DNA of 64,000 bases from Orobanche coerulescens (GCA_033398695.1 CM065801.1:3162001-3226000), one strand, 5' to 3'. Shown: positions 11,377 to 22,381, numbered from the stretch's first letter. Numbers and translations are program-made. The notes: generated from the letters alone by a model not told the origin.

Positions 11377-12087
11377 ATGGCGATTGCTAAGAAGAATACC
11401 GCTGCCGGTAATAACAGCTCGTCTCCTGCATCTCTCCATCCTCCATACTTTCAGGTGCTCCGACTTTCATATATCTTAAATTAACAGTTTTTATTTTTAT
11501 TTTTGATAAATAATTGCAATTTATAACCGTTTGTTCTTCTTCTTCTTTTTTTTTTTTTTTTTTTCAATTTCTGATTATTATTATTATAGATGATAAGTGA
11601 AGCTATCACCACAATGAAGGATCGTACCGGTTCAAGCCAACCGGCAATTGCGAAATTCATCGAAGAGAACTACCCCAAATTGCTTCCCCCTAATTTCAGA
11701 AAAAATCTCTCCACACAGTTGAAGAGGCTCGTGAGATCAGAGAAGGTTGTCAAAGTCAAAAACTCGTACAAAATCTCTGTCGCCCGGAAACCGAAGAAAT
11801 CGCAGAATTCGGTGCTGAAGAAAACAATCACAACCATGGCGAAGAAGTCGTCGACCGAAGCAACAGCGAAAATCACGGGCTCAAAGATCAAACTCGCGAA
11901 GAAGACCGTGGAGAAGGCGAAGAAGACGAAGAGGCTGAGTGAGGTTAAAACTCCCGAGGCTATGAAGAAAAACAAGAAGACGAAAACAATGACGAAAAAA
12001 GGTTCGGCCGGTGCGAAGAGAAAAGTGGGCCCGAAATCGGCGAAAACGGGTTCGAATCCTCCGTCGAAGAGATCCAAGAAGAATTGA
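11377..12087 (+). CDS. Linker histone H1-like protein (two exons)
   Basis: Exon 1 (11377-11454) and exon 2 (11590-12087) join in phase 0 across a GT-AG intron to give 191 residues. Residues 21-89 form the H15/winged-helix globular domain, which binds the nucleosome dyad and linker DNA. Visible marks are HPPYFQMISEAITTMKDR, GSSQPAIAKFIEENYPKLLP, FRKNLSTQLKRLV and KVVKVKNSYKIS. Residues 90-191 are a Lys-rich tail ending SKRSKKN. The N-terminal tail is short (20 residues). The ATG at 11377 is chosen because exon 1 supplies the conserved HPPYFQ; the exon 2 ATG would lose it. No frameshift or stop is seen, and it is the only apparently intact gene here. Confidence 0.93.
11455..11589 (+). other. 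Intron of the H1 gene
   Basis: It begins GTGCTC and ends in a T-rich tract and TATTATAG. It is 135 nt long and removes exactly the gap between PPYFQ and MISEA of the globular domain. The donor GTGCTC is weaker than GTAAGT. Confidence 0.85.
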
Positions 12088-12377
12088 TGGTGGATGTTTA
12101 GTAACGATTAGAATGTTTTTTTTTAATGGAACTGGTTTATGTTTTTAATTTATTAGGTAGTTTTCTATCAAGTGTTTATGTGATTTTGATGAATGAATAT
12201 TCTAATATGTGACTTATTGTTGTTAAAAACTGGTGAACCTTAATTGTGATTGCAACTTTTTTATTCAACTGTTTTGTTGAACTATTAATAGCTCAAAAGT
12301 AAGACTCGTGAGCGGATTGTTAGAGCAATATTGTTCCCAATCACGCACCCGATCCTCTTATGCACAATAATGTGTTC
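12088..12377 (+). other. H1 3' flank
   Basis: It is AT-rich, with T-rich and AATGAATATTC-type signals near 12190 that could direct polyadenylation. No gene seen. Confidence 0.4.
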
Positions 12378-12937
12378 ATGGTTCTAAAAAACGTTAGGCA
12401 GTATGTGTTTGGATTGCTAACGCCTAGCGCCCAGCCAGAGGATTACTCTGGATTAATCGAGGATTAATCGTACTAGGCGGATTTATTTTTTATTATTTTA
12501 ATTATTTATATATAAATAATTATATATATGCAAAATAATTAAAATCTAACATTTAAACAAATATTTAATCAATTACATATTAAACTTGAATATTCATATA
12601 GACATAAATGAGTCCATAATATCCATAATATCTTAGTTTATGAATTTATAGTTCTATTAGAGCAAAAATGAAAATATAACCGTCTAGACATCATCTGCCT
12701 AGCCGCCCGCATAGCCAGGAAATTTGAAACATTGATATAGATATATATAAAGTAAAGTAGTCCATAATATCCATAGTATCTTAGCTTGCCTTCATAGGTC
12801 CTCGTCCAGCCAGCCTAGACGACCTATTAATCACTCAAACGCCCAGTACAAGTGCATAAGCCATAATCGAACAGTATGAGACCTTCTATGGATTAATCGG
12901 AAGGATTAATCGACCTGGAAGTGGATTTTTTAGAACA
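12378..12937. mobile_element. Probable MITE with GTTCTAAAAAA ends
   Basis: GTTCTAAAAAAC near 12379 is mirrored by TTTTTTAGAAC near 12925. The subterminal parts carry GCCTAGCGCCCAGCC and GATTAATCG motifs at the left and CCAGCCTAGACG with GATTAATCG at the right, again as inverted copies. The centre is AT-rich. No clear target duplication and no ORF. Confidence 0.55.
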
Positions 12938-13244
12938 TTGAATGTGTTGTATTGACTATGAAGCTGGTTGGGCATAGGGTATTCTGTCGTATGATTATAT
13001 TTTTAATTGAAATAATTAATGTGAAGGTTTTTATTCAGATGAGTAATCCAAATTATATTTATTTCAAACATCATTTTCAACAATATTCAACCTTGGAAAC
13101 ACCTTACATCACAATTCAGTATTATCATAATTTAATATATGATTTAATTGCTTATATTGCTTTGCATTATTTTTAAGCATTTCCCGTCATTGGGTATGCT
13201 CTTGTCATTTTCATTTCATTTCTAACTAATAAATCAATTAAAAC
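12938..13244. other. AT-rich spacer
   Basis: The one modest ORF (12952-13176) is AT-rich and resembles no family. Nothing supported. Confidence 0.5.
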
Positions 13245-13257
13245 ATGTAAGCTAGTT
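13245..13257. repeat. 13 bp direct repeat, left copy
   Basis: ATGTAAGCTAGTT occurs here and at 20455-20467, bracketing the whole chromovirus mosaic. It is followed at once by a T run and the gag start. Confidence 0.8.
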
Positions 13258-13267
13258 TTTTTTTTTT

Positions 13268-14150
13268 ATGGCACAATCATCCGACGTTACCCAACCCAAC
13301 ACTCAGGCCGAAAAGACCAAGAAGGGCAAAGACAAGTCTGTCGACCGGATTGCTGCCATGGACAGTCGAGTGACTCGACTGGATGAGGTCTATGATGAGG
13401 TTGCGAAGAGGGTGGATGACTTAGAAGATGCTGGTGAAGAGCTGCATAACGAGGTACTTTCTACTATTAATGCTTGCGATGGGGACATGAAGCAAGAGTT
13501 GGCCGATTTTCGGGTCATGATCTTGGCCATGCAAGAAAGCATGGAGGTTCTCAAGACGGAGATGGCAACAGTGAAGAGGGCGATTGCCATTGGAGAAGGA
13601 CATGTGGGTGCGACACCCACACGAATTGACATCCCAAGGCCTCGGAAGTTCAACAGATCGAGAAACGCCAAGGAGATTGACAATTTCTTATGGAACCTGG
13701 AACAGTACTTTGGTGCATCGACATTCGAGATGATGACACCAAGTTGCGGACGACGCCCTTGTACTTAGCTGACACAGCCATACTATGGTGGCGGACCAAG
13801 CAGGCTGACATTGAGAGCGGTGCGTGCAGAATGGCTTCCTCGGAAGACTTCAAGACTGAATTGAAGAAACAATTCTATCCCGAGAATGTGGAGTTCGAAG
13901 CTCGGGGCAGGCTGAAGAGACTTAGCCACACTCGCACTATCAAAGACTATGTCAAGGAGTTCCAAGAAATTGTGTTAACCAAGCTTGACGGCGACCGACA
14001 AGCTGTTTGCATTTATGGACGGACTCAAGCCTTTTGCGAGGCAAGAGTTGGAAAGGCGCAATGTTCAGGACATGGCGACTGCCATTGCTGTGGCCGAGGG
14101 CTTAAGGGAGTTGAAAACCAGCGATAAGCCAAGGACTTTCCGCACGGATA
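13268..14150 (+). pseudogene. Chromovirus gag, frameshifted
   Basis: The first frame gives a coiled-coil N-terminus (SRVTRLDEVYDEVAKRVDDLE) and the start of capsid (PRPRKFNRSRNAKEIDNFLW, then NLEQYFGA). A frameshift near 13718 moves on to LYLADTAILWWRTKQADIE, FKTELKKQFYPEN and IKDYVKEFQEIVL. A ~5 nt deletion near 13980 shifts again to DKLFAFMDGLKPFARQELE and TAIAVAEGLREL. Gag forms the virus-like particle. The zinc-knuckle end is not on this strand; the sequence is broken near 14150 by the inverted block. Confidence 0.88.
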
Positions 14151-15107
14151 AAGCCAATCATCTTGATGGGCGGTCCCCCCATCATCAGGAACGTAAAATG
14201 CAGCGAAGGTCTCTTCCTGCTTCCGAAGTCCTTGACTAAGTTGTATGGCTGAAAGGGTGCTTGTCCCCTTTGCTTCCCTCTTGGCCGGAATGGCCTGTGT
14301 CTTGTCAGAGTCCAAAATGACTAAGGAATATGAAAATGGAAGAATGCAAGCCCGAACTTGATTGAACCATTGTAACCCAAGAACCAAATCATAGTCATCG
14401 ATGGTCACTACGGTGAAGGTGATCATTCCCTGTTAATCACCTACCATTGCTTTCACTCATCTTGCTTCGCCGGTCACTGGTTTAGCATGGGTGTTCACTG
14501 ACTTGATCGATCCATTTTTTAAGGTGACGGTAAGTTGTAATGCTTTGGCTACGCCGTCCCGCATGAAGTTGTGCGTAGCTCCTGTATTCACCAAGGCTTT
14601 AATGTGTGTGCCTCCGATCAAGGCATCCACGAACATAGACCCTTTCCTGGGTCCCTTCGCCGGCTCTACGACGACTTTGACAGCATTGAGCAAACTCAAT
14701 GAGCCCATATGCGCACCATCCGCAACCTCGGTCTTCGTGGTCTCTTGAATGGCTGCGACCTTCTTTCTACGAAATGGGCAATAGTATGTGAGAGGTACTA
14801 TGACAAATGTGACAACCTCTCGGCTTATCGATCTCGTCCACTGGTTGCTTGCCCGAGTATTTGTTTTGCCTGAATCTTGATGGGCAGTCTCCCCCACCTT
14901 TGCCTTTATCCATGCGGAAAGTCCTTGGCTTATCGCTGATTTTCAACTCCCTTAAGCCCTCGGCCACAACAATGGCAGTCGCCACGTCCTGAACATTGCG
15001 CCTTTCCAACTCTTGCCTCGCAAGAGGCTTGAGTCCGTCCACAAATGCAAACAGCTTGTCGGTCGCCGTCAAGCTTGGTATCTCCATTGGCAATCACCCT
15101 CTTCACT
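14150..15107 (-). pseudogene. Inverted chromovirus gag end and protease
   Basis: Read on the minus strand from 15107, a gag piece (VKRVIANGD) is fused by an internal deletion to LTATDKLFAFVDGLKPLAR and AVAEGLRELK-type text, then a damaged zinc knuckle (CHICHSTSH). Next comes a retropepsin with ALVNTGATHNFMRDGVAKAL and, near 14400, YDLVLGLQWFNQ. The catalytic Asp of DTGA is Asn (NTGA), so the protease should be dead. The gag part repeats plus-strand 13981-14149 in inverted orientation, so this is a second copy of the element. Confidence 0.85.
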
Positions 15108-15250
15108 AATGTCACGCCCCACCTTAAGGCAGCAAGCATCGAGCAGCATGAGGCCGAAGCCTTGCGGACGGACAGGCGGCAGGGCCGCGCGTGTGCAGGG
15201 ACCGTGTCAAGTTTACAGAGGACTACCCTCCCTATAATAGGCTTAGACGG
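15108..15250 (+). repeat. Truncated chromovirus LTR start
   Basis: TGTCACGCCCCACC and the next ~140 bp match the start of the LTR at 19749. It is cut near 15250 and joined directly to integrase sequence, giving an LTR fragment in the middle of the element. Confidence 0.85.
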
Positions 15251-15251
15251 A

Positions 15252-16224
15252 AAATGGCTTGTGAGTGCACTGGAAAAGTTGTTCTTAAAACATGTGGTAA
15301 AACATTGGGGTATTCCAAGGACAATCGTGAGTGGTCGAGACCCACATTTCACAGGGAAGTTTTGGTCCGAACTTTTCAAGCTATTGGGCTCGAATTTAGC
15401 ATTCTCAACAAGTTTCCACCCACAAACGGACGGGCAGACAGAAAGAGTTAATGCACTGCTTGAGTGCTACTTGCGGTACTATGTGAGTGCCAACCAGCGG
15501 GATTGGGACAAACTCTTAGACACGGCCCAATTCTCATACAATTTGCAGAAGAGTGAATCAACCGGACGAAGCCCATTCGAGCTTGCCACCGGGAGACAAC
15601 CGGCGACAATGAACAAAATTGCCATCGGATACACGAGACAGAGTCCCGCGGCATACACCTTTGCTAAGTCATTACAGGAGGAATCGGACTTGTCCCGAGC
15701 ATCATTGGACAAGGCGGCCAAGAAGATGAAGAAGTGGGCCGATCTCAAGCGACGAGCGGTTGAGTTCAATGAAGGGGACTTGGTTATGGTGAAACTTCTC
15801 CCGCAACAATTTAAAGCATTTCGAGCTGTGCACAAGGGACTTATCCGGAGATACGAGGGACCTTACAAAATCGAGCAGCGTGTTGGGACAGTTTCATATC
15901 GAGTGGAACTACCACTGAAGATGAAGATACACCCGGTCTTTCATGTAAGCCATTTGAAACCATATCATCAAGACATGGAGGATCCGGACCGAGCTCAATC
16001 ATATCGAGCACCTACTGCCGTGATTACTTCCTTCATCAAGGAAGTAGCCGAGATCATTTCGCATCGGGAGGTTCGACGAAGGGGCGTGGCCCCACACACC
16101 GAATACTTTGTGCATTGGAAGGGACTCCCAGACGCTGAAAATAGCTGGGAACATGAGGATCACCTATGGCAATTCCGGCAAAAGATCGAAGAATATCGGG
16201 ACAGCATCGTCCGAGGACGGTCAC
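15252..16224 (+). pseudogene. Chromovirus integrase C-terminus with chromodomain
   Basis: The open frame covers the integrase core end (VKHWGIPRTIVSGRDPHFTG, then FHPQTDGQTERVN), the GPY/F-like domain (VMVKLLPQQFKAF, RYEGPYKIEQRVG, HPVFHVSHLKPYH) and a chromodomain (EYFVHWKGLPDAENSWE). Integrase inserts the cDNA; the chromodomain is thought to steer it to marked chromatin. The second catalytic Asp, normally in SDRD, is Gly here (SGRD). The frame lacks the HHCC domain and the first catalytic Asp, and RT/RNase H are absent. Its 3' end is interrupted by the solo LTR at 16225. Confidence 0.92.
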
Positions 16225-16477
16225 TGTAATATCCAGAATTTCTACTACTATTGTTTAATATTATTTTATCCGAGTTATATTGTACAGCGTAGAATCTGTA
16301 CAGTATGGATAAAATAAATGAAGGACTGAGATGTCAGTATTGGTATAATTGTTGTATTTGGTCGACAATTGCATTTGAGGATATAATGTGTTGAGTATAC
16401 GTATTCAGTATGCCGTATGTTCATATATAGTATGTTGAGACGTTGGACAAGAATAGATGAAATGGCTAAGTATAGCC

Positions 16478-16985
16478 TTATTAGCGCACGCTAATATTCA
16501 AGCATAGCGCACGCTATCGTGCAAGTTTAGCGCACGCTAAAGGTGAAAGTTAATGCATGCTAGTGCAGAACAGATCAGAGGGAATCTACGTGTGGACCCG
16601 ACTACTTTTGCCGCATGTTCCGATAAGGTCAATGGATGTTTGTTGTGAAGGATTAGCGCACGCTAATGCATATGCTTAGCGCACACTAATACCAGATCGG
16701 TCCAAAGGGAATCTTATCTTTGTCAGATGCTTTTGGCGTGTGGACCCGTCTTCGGAGCATACAGACAAACGAGTCAACTATGAATAGCGCACGCTATGCT
16801 CTGACACTATCGTACGCTAAATAGAGGCAATTACGTACGCTATTGCATGGGCATTGCATACATAAATCATTATACGAAGTAAGTCAGTAGCCTCTGGACC
16901 TCGATAGCGCACGCTAACAAAGTAAGTTAGCTCACGCTAAAGCATGTAACGTACGCTAAATGAAGATGTTAGCGCACGCTAATAA
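16478..16985 (+). promoter_or_regulatory. Array of TTAGCGCACGCTAA palindromes (family E)
   Basis: About a dozen copies of a near-palindrome with core AGCGCACGCTA are spread at irregular 15-100 bp spacing, near 16480, 16504, 16527, 16651, 16676, 16783, 16808, 16902, 16928, 16950 and 16968. The array ends about 10 bp before the TATA box, as upstream activator sites would. It is not a tandem satellite because spacers are unrelated. Confidence 0.85.
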
Positions 16986-16992
16986 TGTACAG

Positions 16993-17000
16993 TATATATA
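16993..17000 (+). promoter_or_regulatory. TATA box of family E LTR
   Basis: TATATATA lies just 3' of the palindrome array and before the pyrimidine-rich CACTTCCGTCCTTTTCTTC, a plausible start region. Confidence 0.6.
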
Positions 17001-17662
17001 TGTGCAGTTGGGCATTATTCGTCACTTCCGTCCTTTTCTTCATGTGAACCGATAGAGAGAGTTCTTATAGAGAAGTTGAGGTTCCAAACACTTGAGTTGA
17101 TCGTTCCTAACAACATTTGAAGCTTGGAAGTGATTGAGAATGGATTCAACCTTGGAAATTAATCCATTCCTTCAAAGAGGTAATTACTCTTCACCTTTGG
17201 ATTTCATTTTGGATTGAATGTTGATCTTGAGTTGATGATTATCATATAAGCAAGTTGATAAACATGACTATGAGATGGATTACCGGATTATGATGATGTT
17301 GTTGTTGATATATGGATATTGCCATGATTCTTGTGGTTTGAATTGTGTTGTTCGTCTTCTTGAAATAAGTTGGTTAATCCTTCTCCTCAGTTTCGGATGT
17401 TGATGTTATTGTTGATGATTACTCTCTGTAATGATAGATTATGGAAGTGTTGTTATGGTTCTTGGTGTTCATGATGTTGATATTTGAGGAAGAAGATGAT
17501 ATGTGAATATATGACTTGGATTATGAGTTGGATGATTATCTATATGTTAAAGGATATCGGATTTCGTTGTTTTGATAGCTATGAACATGATTTCGAATCA
17601 CTTAGTGTTCTTGATAATCGCCATATGTTGATCGATACCTGTAATGCATGCAACTGTACAGC

Positions 17663-17740
17663 ATTAGCGCCCGCTAAGCTTACTGGCTAGCGCACGCTAA
17701 CTGAAGCGACTTAACGCATGCTACGTTAAGTGATTAACGT
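17663..17740 (+). promoter_or_regulatory. Second small palindrome cluster in family E LTR
   Basis: Four further variants (TTAGCGCCCGCTAAG, CTAGCGCACGCTAAC, TTAACGCATGCTACG, TTAACGTGCAGTAAG) sit about 700 bp downstream of the TATA box, inside the presumed transcript. Confidence 0.7.
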
Positions 17741-19003
17741 GCAGTAAGTGGACAGACAGTGCAATATATTGTGTTGTGGTTATGAATTCATGATCGTTTA
17801 AGTTGGATTGTTCAGACTTATAGTTAATCGGGATAAGTGTGAAATCGCTGGGTTGTTGATCGGTTATATTGATTGATAATTATCGGATTTCGGTTCGTAT
17901 GGTGAACATGAATTCGTGATTGGTTATGTCGGTCATTGATTGTTATCGGATTGTGGTTTATCGATAATTGCAATAGGTTGTGGCAATTGATCGGTGATAA
18001 GAACCGTGTTTTACGGTCGAGTTCGGGAATGCTCGTGGATTGCATTGATCAGGGCCGAGGAACATGTAGATGACGGCAAGGAATTGGTAACGGCTTCATC
18101 GGTATCGAGGTAAGTTATTATTTGCACAGTTATTATATTAAATTAATGGTTTCAGTTTCATTCGTTTATAATTCGTATAGCAATGGTTATAATCGTAATC
18201 ACAGGAGATTTGGGATTATAAGTTGTATTCGAGTTTTGGGAATTAAATCATAATGTATATGATTTACATTTATTATTGGTATACTTGCTATCGAGGATAT
18301 ATTGTAGTATAGACGAAGACGTGAATTATCTACCGTCCGTGACATTTTGGATCGTCGAATATTCAGAATAATGGTTGGTGATGGATTAGATATCGAGATT
18401 GCTCTCGAAGGACTCGGAGCAAGTATTTTAATCATTTTTGTCATTTGTGTCGATCATGTTGTGATACATTTGTGTATCATTGTTGTCATGCATTTGTGTA
18501 TTGTTGTTGTCGTGCATTGTGTATCGTTGTTTTGTGCAATTGTGCATTGTTGTCATATGTCCATCAGAGTTGGTCCGACGGGATCATCTTGGGATCTACG
18601 CTAGTGTGCGCTGGATCATCAGACAGGTTTTTCCACCTTGGTTGGTCTGACGGGAACATCGTGGGATTTAGGCAATGAACGCTGGATCATCGGATTACCA
18701 TGTGTTGTTGTGCATATGTATATTATGGGTTTGCCATAAGTATACATTGTCGTTATTGAGATGAGCATATTGACGTTGTCATAAGAGTTTGTATTTGTAG
18801 GTCGTGTGTTAGGACCATGTCCGTATGTTGTATTGATCTACTCTCGGATTAGATTGACGTGATTCGTCGTGGCATTGCGTATCATGAGGTATGTTTCGTA
18901 TTTTCCTTGGTATTTGTCTTTGATGGGCAATCGGTTTTAGTGTTGAGATTTGATAATGATATCCGATGGATTGAATTGGACCGAATTAGTAGATTTCGTA
19001 AAG

Positions 19004-19243
19004 GTGAGTTATGATAATATTTTGAGAACCTTGAGTATTGTCTGAAATACAGTACATATGTTTGGGTATGGGTTTATTGTGTTGTTAAGGATACGAATCG
19101 TGGACTTTCGTAAAGTTATGGCGGTAAGATTACATTGGTCGTATTCTTACTTAGTATTTTCATTGGTATGTAATTATTGATGTGATGTGATGGTTATCAT
19201 TGTTGGATATTATGGTTGACCCCGTCGTGGGCTTTCTTTTTAG
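19004..19243 (+). other. Candidate leader intron end in family E LTR
   Basis: A donor-like AAG/GTGAGT at 19001 and a C4/G4 hairpin (GACCCCGTCGTGGGC) followed by CTTTCTTTTTAG/GTTC at 19243 would define an intron. Earlier donors (GAG/GTAAGT at 18110, GCAAGT near 18420) could be used instead. Other LTR families show the same layout. Splicing is inferred only. Confidence 0.4.
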
Positions 19244-19731
19244 GTTCTTGGAATATCAAGCTTGTAGCGGTCATGGAGAGATGAGCTTTGCGGATGATAT
19301 TGGCTAGGGCATGTATTTGTATATTGAGTTTCCTGATTAGTTGTTGTATTCCGCTGCTAGAGTATTTTTAACTGTTGTCTTTTCCGCTGCGTGAGTATTT
19401 TTAAATGACCTTTCGTTATCTGGTATCTTAAGTTACTTTGGATAGGGTTTTCTAAAATATTTTGTCGGTACGTGTAAGCGATAGCTTAATGTATGTTTTT
19501 TTTTAACTGTTGAGTTCTGGCATTTCAGGCATTGTTCTTTCAAATGAGATTTTACGACGGTTTTGTTAAATGGATTTTATAGGTCTTCGAATGTTTTTAA
19601 AGGATAGTACCGTCGTTAGCCTCTTGGGCGTTTGTAAATGTTTGAGAAAATATCTTTTAGCCTTGTGGGTTCCATCTCGGGGCCCACGACGCTGTAATAT
19701 TTCCGGTCGGATATGGGGGTGTTACAGTCAC

Positions 19732-20426
19732 GACTTTGGTGGGGGAGAATGTCACGTCCCACCTTAAGGCAGCAAGCATCGAGCAGCATGAGGCCGAAGC
19801 CTTGCGGAAGGACAGGCGGCAGGGCCACGCGCGTGCAGGGACCGTGTCAAGCTCACAGAGGACTACCCTCCCTATAATAGGCTTAGACGGATTATGGCTT
19901 GAGTGCACTGAACATTAAAAAGCCGAGGAGCACACTCGACCAGAAGAAGACCTTAGAAGCTTCAAGATGGTGACCAATAAGTTCCAGAATGACAAAGAGG
20001 ATTCCAGAAGCTCAGAAATCGGGCCGGATTGCTACGGGCCGAATCGGACCTTGGTCGGGCCGGGCCGGGACACTTCGGGCCGGGTCGGGCCGGACGTTCC
20101 AGAAAAGCCTGGGGACTCCAATGAGTCTTCTTAGAATTGTTTAGAATTGTATAGACCATCCTAGATGATGGCATTCTTGTAAATACTTAGACTATTAGTG
20201 GGATGATGGTCATTTGTAGGCTTGGAGGATTAGTATAAATACCCCTTTGGGGCTCATTTGTAAATCATCTTGCGAAATCAGATTTGCTACAGTGTAATAC
20301 ACCTCCAAGCATTCTCCTACTTTCCTTCCTTAGCAATCTTGCTTGTTGAAAGGCTTACTACTTAGACTTGTGACAATCTAAGATAGTGCCGCACGGCGAA
20401 GTAACTTAGCGAGGCGCAAGTATAAC
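19732..20426 (+). repeat. Chromovirus polypurine tract and 3' LTR
   Basis: The purine run GGTGGGGGAGAA (19737-19748) precedes an LTR starting TGTCACGTCCCACC (19749) and ending in TATAACA near 20426. The LTR includes a GGGCCGGGCC-rich segment (20040-20095) and TATAAATACCCC (20233-20244), a good TATA candidate. Before the solo LTR landed, the tract lay about 15 bp after the chromodomain. Confidence 0.8.
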
Positions 20427-20467
20427 ACCCCCCCCCCCCCCCCCCCCAAAAAAAATGTAAGCTAGTT
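20427..20467. repeat. C20 run, A run and right 13 bp repeat
   Basis: A homopolymer of about 20 C is followed by A residues and ATGTAAGCTAGTT (20455-20467), the partner of 13245-13257. The C run may be inflated by sequencing. Confidence 0.7.
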
Positions 20468-20470
20468 AGA

Positions 20471-20869
20471 GGTTCTGTTTGGCGATGTCAATTTTCTAAC
20501 TTATAATGGATAATTTACACTAGATGAGTCACTGATAAGTGTTTGACAATAATAGATTATAATATTTTTCAATAATTTATAGCTTTTTTAAAATGCTACT
20601 TGAAGTAGGATTTGAGCTTATATCGTTTCATTTTTCCTTTCAATTTTATCTCATTACTTTAATTAAATTCCTCATTTATCCTCCATTAAATGAATTTCTT
20701 TCTACATGTCAATTTACGTAATTTTATTCTATAAGGTACTTCAACCGCTAATTTTACCAAACACCTTAAATTTAATCAGCTAGCTTATCCACTACCTCAT
20801 CCGGTATAATTAATTTAACCGCTATAATCTAACTTATCCGCTATCCACTACCTTTTACCGAACAGAGCC
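20471..20869. mobile_element. MITE with GGTTCTGTTTGG ends
   Basis: GGTTCTGTTTGGCGATG at the left pairs with the reverse complement GGCTCTGTTCGGTAAAAG at the right. Subterminal ACTTATAA/GGATAA-type motifs also recur inverted (near 20495 and 20825). It is 399 bp, AT-rich and has no ORF. No clear target duplication. Confidence 0.65.
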
Positions 20870-21237
20870 ATAGTGTCATACATTTGATTCCAAAATTATC
20901 CTTCCTTAAATATTCTAATCTAGTTAGAATCATTTATAAATTCACTTTCTCACCCATATACTAATTAATTACCATTTTTTACATGTATGCTTAAGTTATC
21001 ATAGTTCCATGCTCATCCAATCGCGTTATAGATCAAATTTTTCCAATTTATATTTAATATTATTGTAAAATAATAATAATAATTAATAGACTATAAAGAA
21101 AAATCAAATTAAACGCTGATTAACATACATTGTAAAACTTGTTTATTGGCGTAACTTTTAAAAATATGAGTAACTTCACTTAAATATTCATCAAATAAAT
21201 AAATTTCAATATATATAATTATATTAAATTAGAAATA
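20870..21237. other. AT-rich spacer
   Basis: No gene, RNA or repeat terminus recognised. Confidence 0.5.
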
Positions 21238-21517
21238 CTCCCTCCGTCCACAATCAATGTTCCATTTTTGCCATTTTGGTATGTCCACAAAAAATATTCC
21301 CTTTCTATTTTTAAACACTACCCCACAATACAATTTACTAATATATCATTATAATTTTTATATATTTACACATTTTATCAGGCACATATTAAATTATTTA
21401 ATCAACTTAATTAATATTAAATTACTTTTAATGTGGGACCCAAACTCCACTCACATTACACTCACCTAATATTTCTTAAAATCCGAAGTAAAAAAGATGG
21501 GGAACATTCAGAGGGAG
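21238..21517. mobile_element. Stowaway MITE (Tc1/mariner)
   Basis: It opens with CTCCCTCCGTCCACAA and closes with the reverse complement of CTCCCTCTGAATGTTCC, the classic Stowaway terminus, flanked by TA on both sides (21236-21237 and 21518-21519). It is 280 bp and non-coding. Confidence 0.9.
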
Positions 21518-21734
21518 TATAAATTGTCAAAACTCTTCAACGAAAAAGCTCGGCTGACCAAAATATCTTCAGACACCTTCTTTCTTATCCAACCTCTTAA
21601 TTTTCCATGCTAAAGTCAAGACCTAAAAAAAATGGTGAACCTAAATTAATCAACTTTTATTTTCCAAGTGATTCTGGAAGCGTTGGTGGGCCGGTTCGAC
21701 GGGGTGGGCCGGTTCATCTCATATAGTAATAGCC

Positions 21735-22381
21735 TTGTTTGGTTGTTGCTCCTGGTGCAGTGGAGTGGTTCGGTTCCTGTTAATCGAATCATAATTTTCG
21801 ATTAATCGGAACCATAAACGTTCCAAACTAGGAATCATTAATTACACCATTTTAAATTTCGGTTAACCGTAATCACACTGATTATATATGGTTTCGGTTC
21901 GGTTAACCTTAAAAACTATTTTTCTTTTTTTGATTCGAAGAAAACTGTAATAATCAGTTCTAAAATGCAAAAATTAATCTTTTAAAACAAAAATAGTAGA
22001 CAACATCACAATTAATCCATAAATTCAACAACTATATAAGTCAAAATTAATCCATAAATCCAACAATTAAAATGCAAACACAATCACAAATGAAGAATTG
22101 ATGTGGGGGTAATTAATTTACATATTATTAATTCAATTGAATTTCTTTTTAAGATAAAAATATATAATTATAATTTATTAATTTATCATAATTTCGGTTT
22201 GTGGTTCTATGGTTCTGGAACTATTCGGTTCTGGGTTAACCACTAACCATATTTTTTTTTTGAAGTATGAACCACAAACTGCACCCTAACCACAAATAGT
22301 GGTTCTCGGTTAACCGGAACCACGTCAGTTCGATTCGGTTCCGGTTAAAACCACTAATCACGAACTTTTTTGACAGTCCTA
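21735..22381. mobile_element. hAT-like non-autonomous remnant
   Basis: The region is rich in GGTTCGGTTAACC/GGAACC text in both orientations. On the minus strand it starts CTAGGACTGTCAAAAAAG, a terminus like those of plant hAT MITEs. The left terminus is not clear. No ORF. Confidence 0.45.

Larger units (their letters stand above)
16220..19731 (+). mobile_element. Solo LTR, family E, with 5 bp target duplication
   Basis: The LTR spans 16225-19726 (3.5 kb), from TGTAATATCCAG to GGGGGTGTTACA. GTCAC lies immediately before (16220-16224) and after (19727-19731), a perfect target-site duplication. No primer site or polypurine tract belongs to it, so it is a solo LTR left by LTR-LTR recombination. 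It carries palindrome arrays, a TATA box and leader splice-like signals described separately. Confidence 0.9.
13258..20454 (+). mobile_element. Rearranged chromovirus (Ty3/gypsy) insertion
   Basis: The order is T tract, plus-strand gag, inverted gag-protease block, the first ~140 bp of an LTR, integrase C-terminus with chromodomain, a nested solo LTR, polypurine tract, and a 3' LTR ending near 20426. A C20 and A-rich run follows, then the 13 bp repeat. There is no 5' LTR, primer site, RT or RNase H. It is a defective mosaic of at least two copies of one chromovirus. Confidence 0.75.

Noticed and set aside
11670..12077. Minus-strand 135-residue ORF
   Set aside because: It is the antisense of the Lys-rich H1 tail (Phe-rich as a result).
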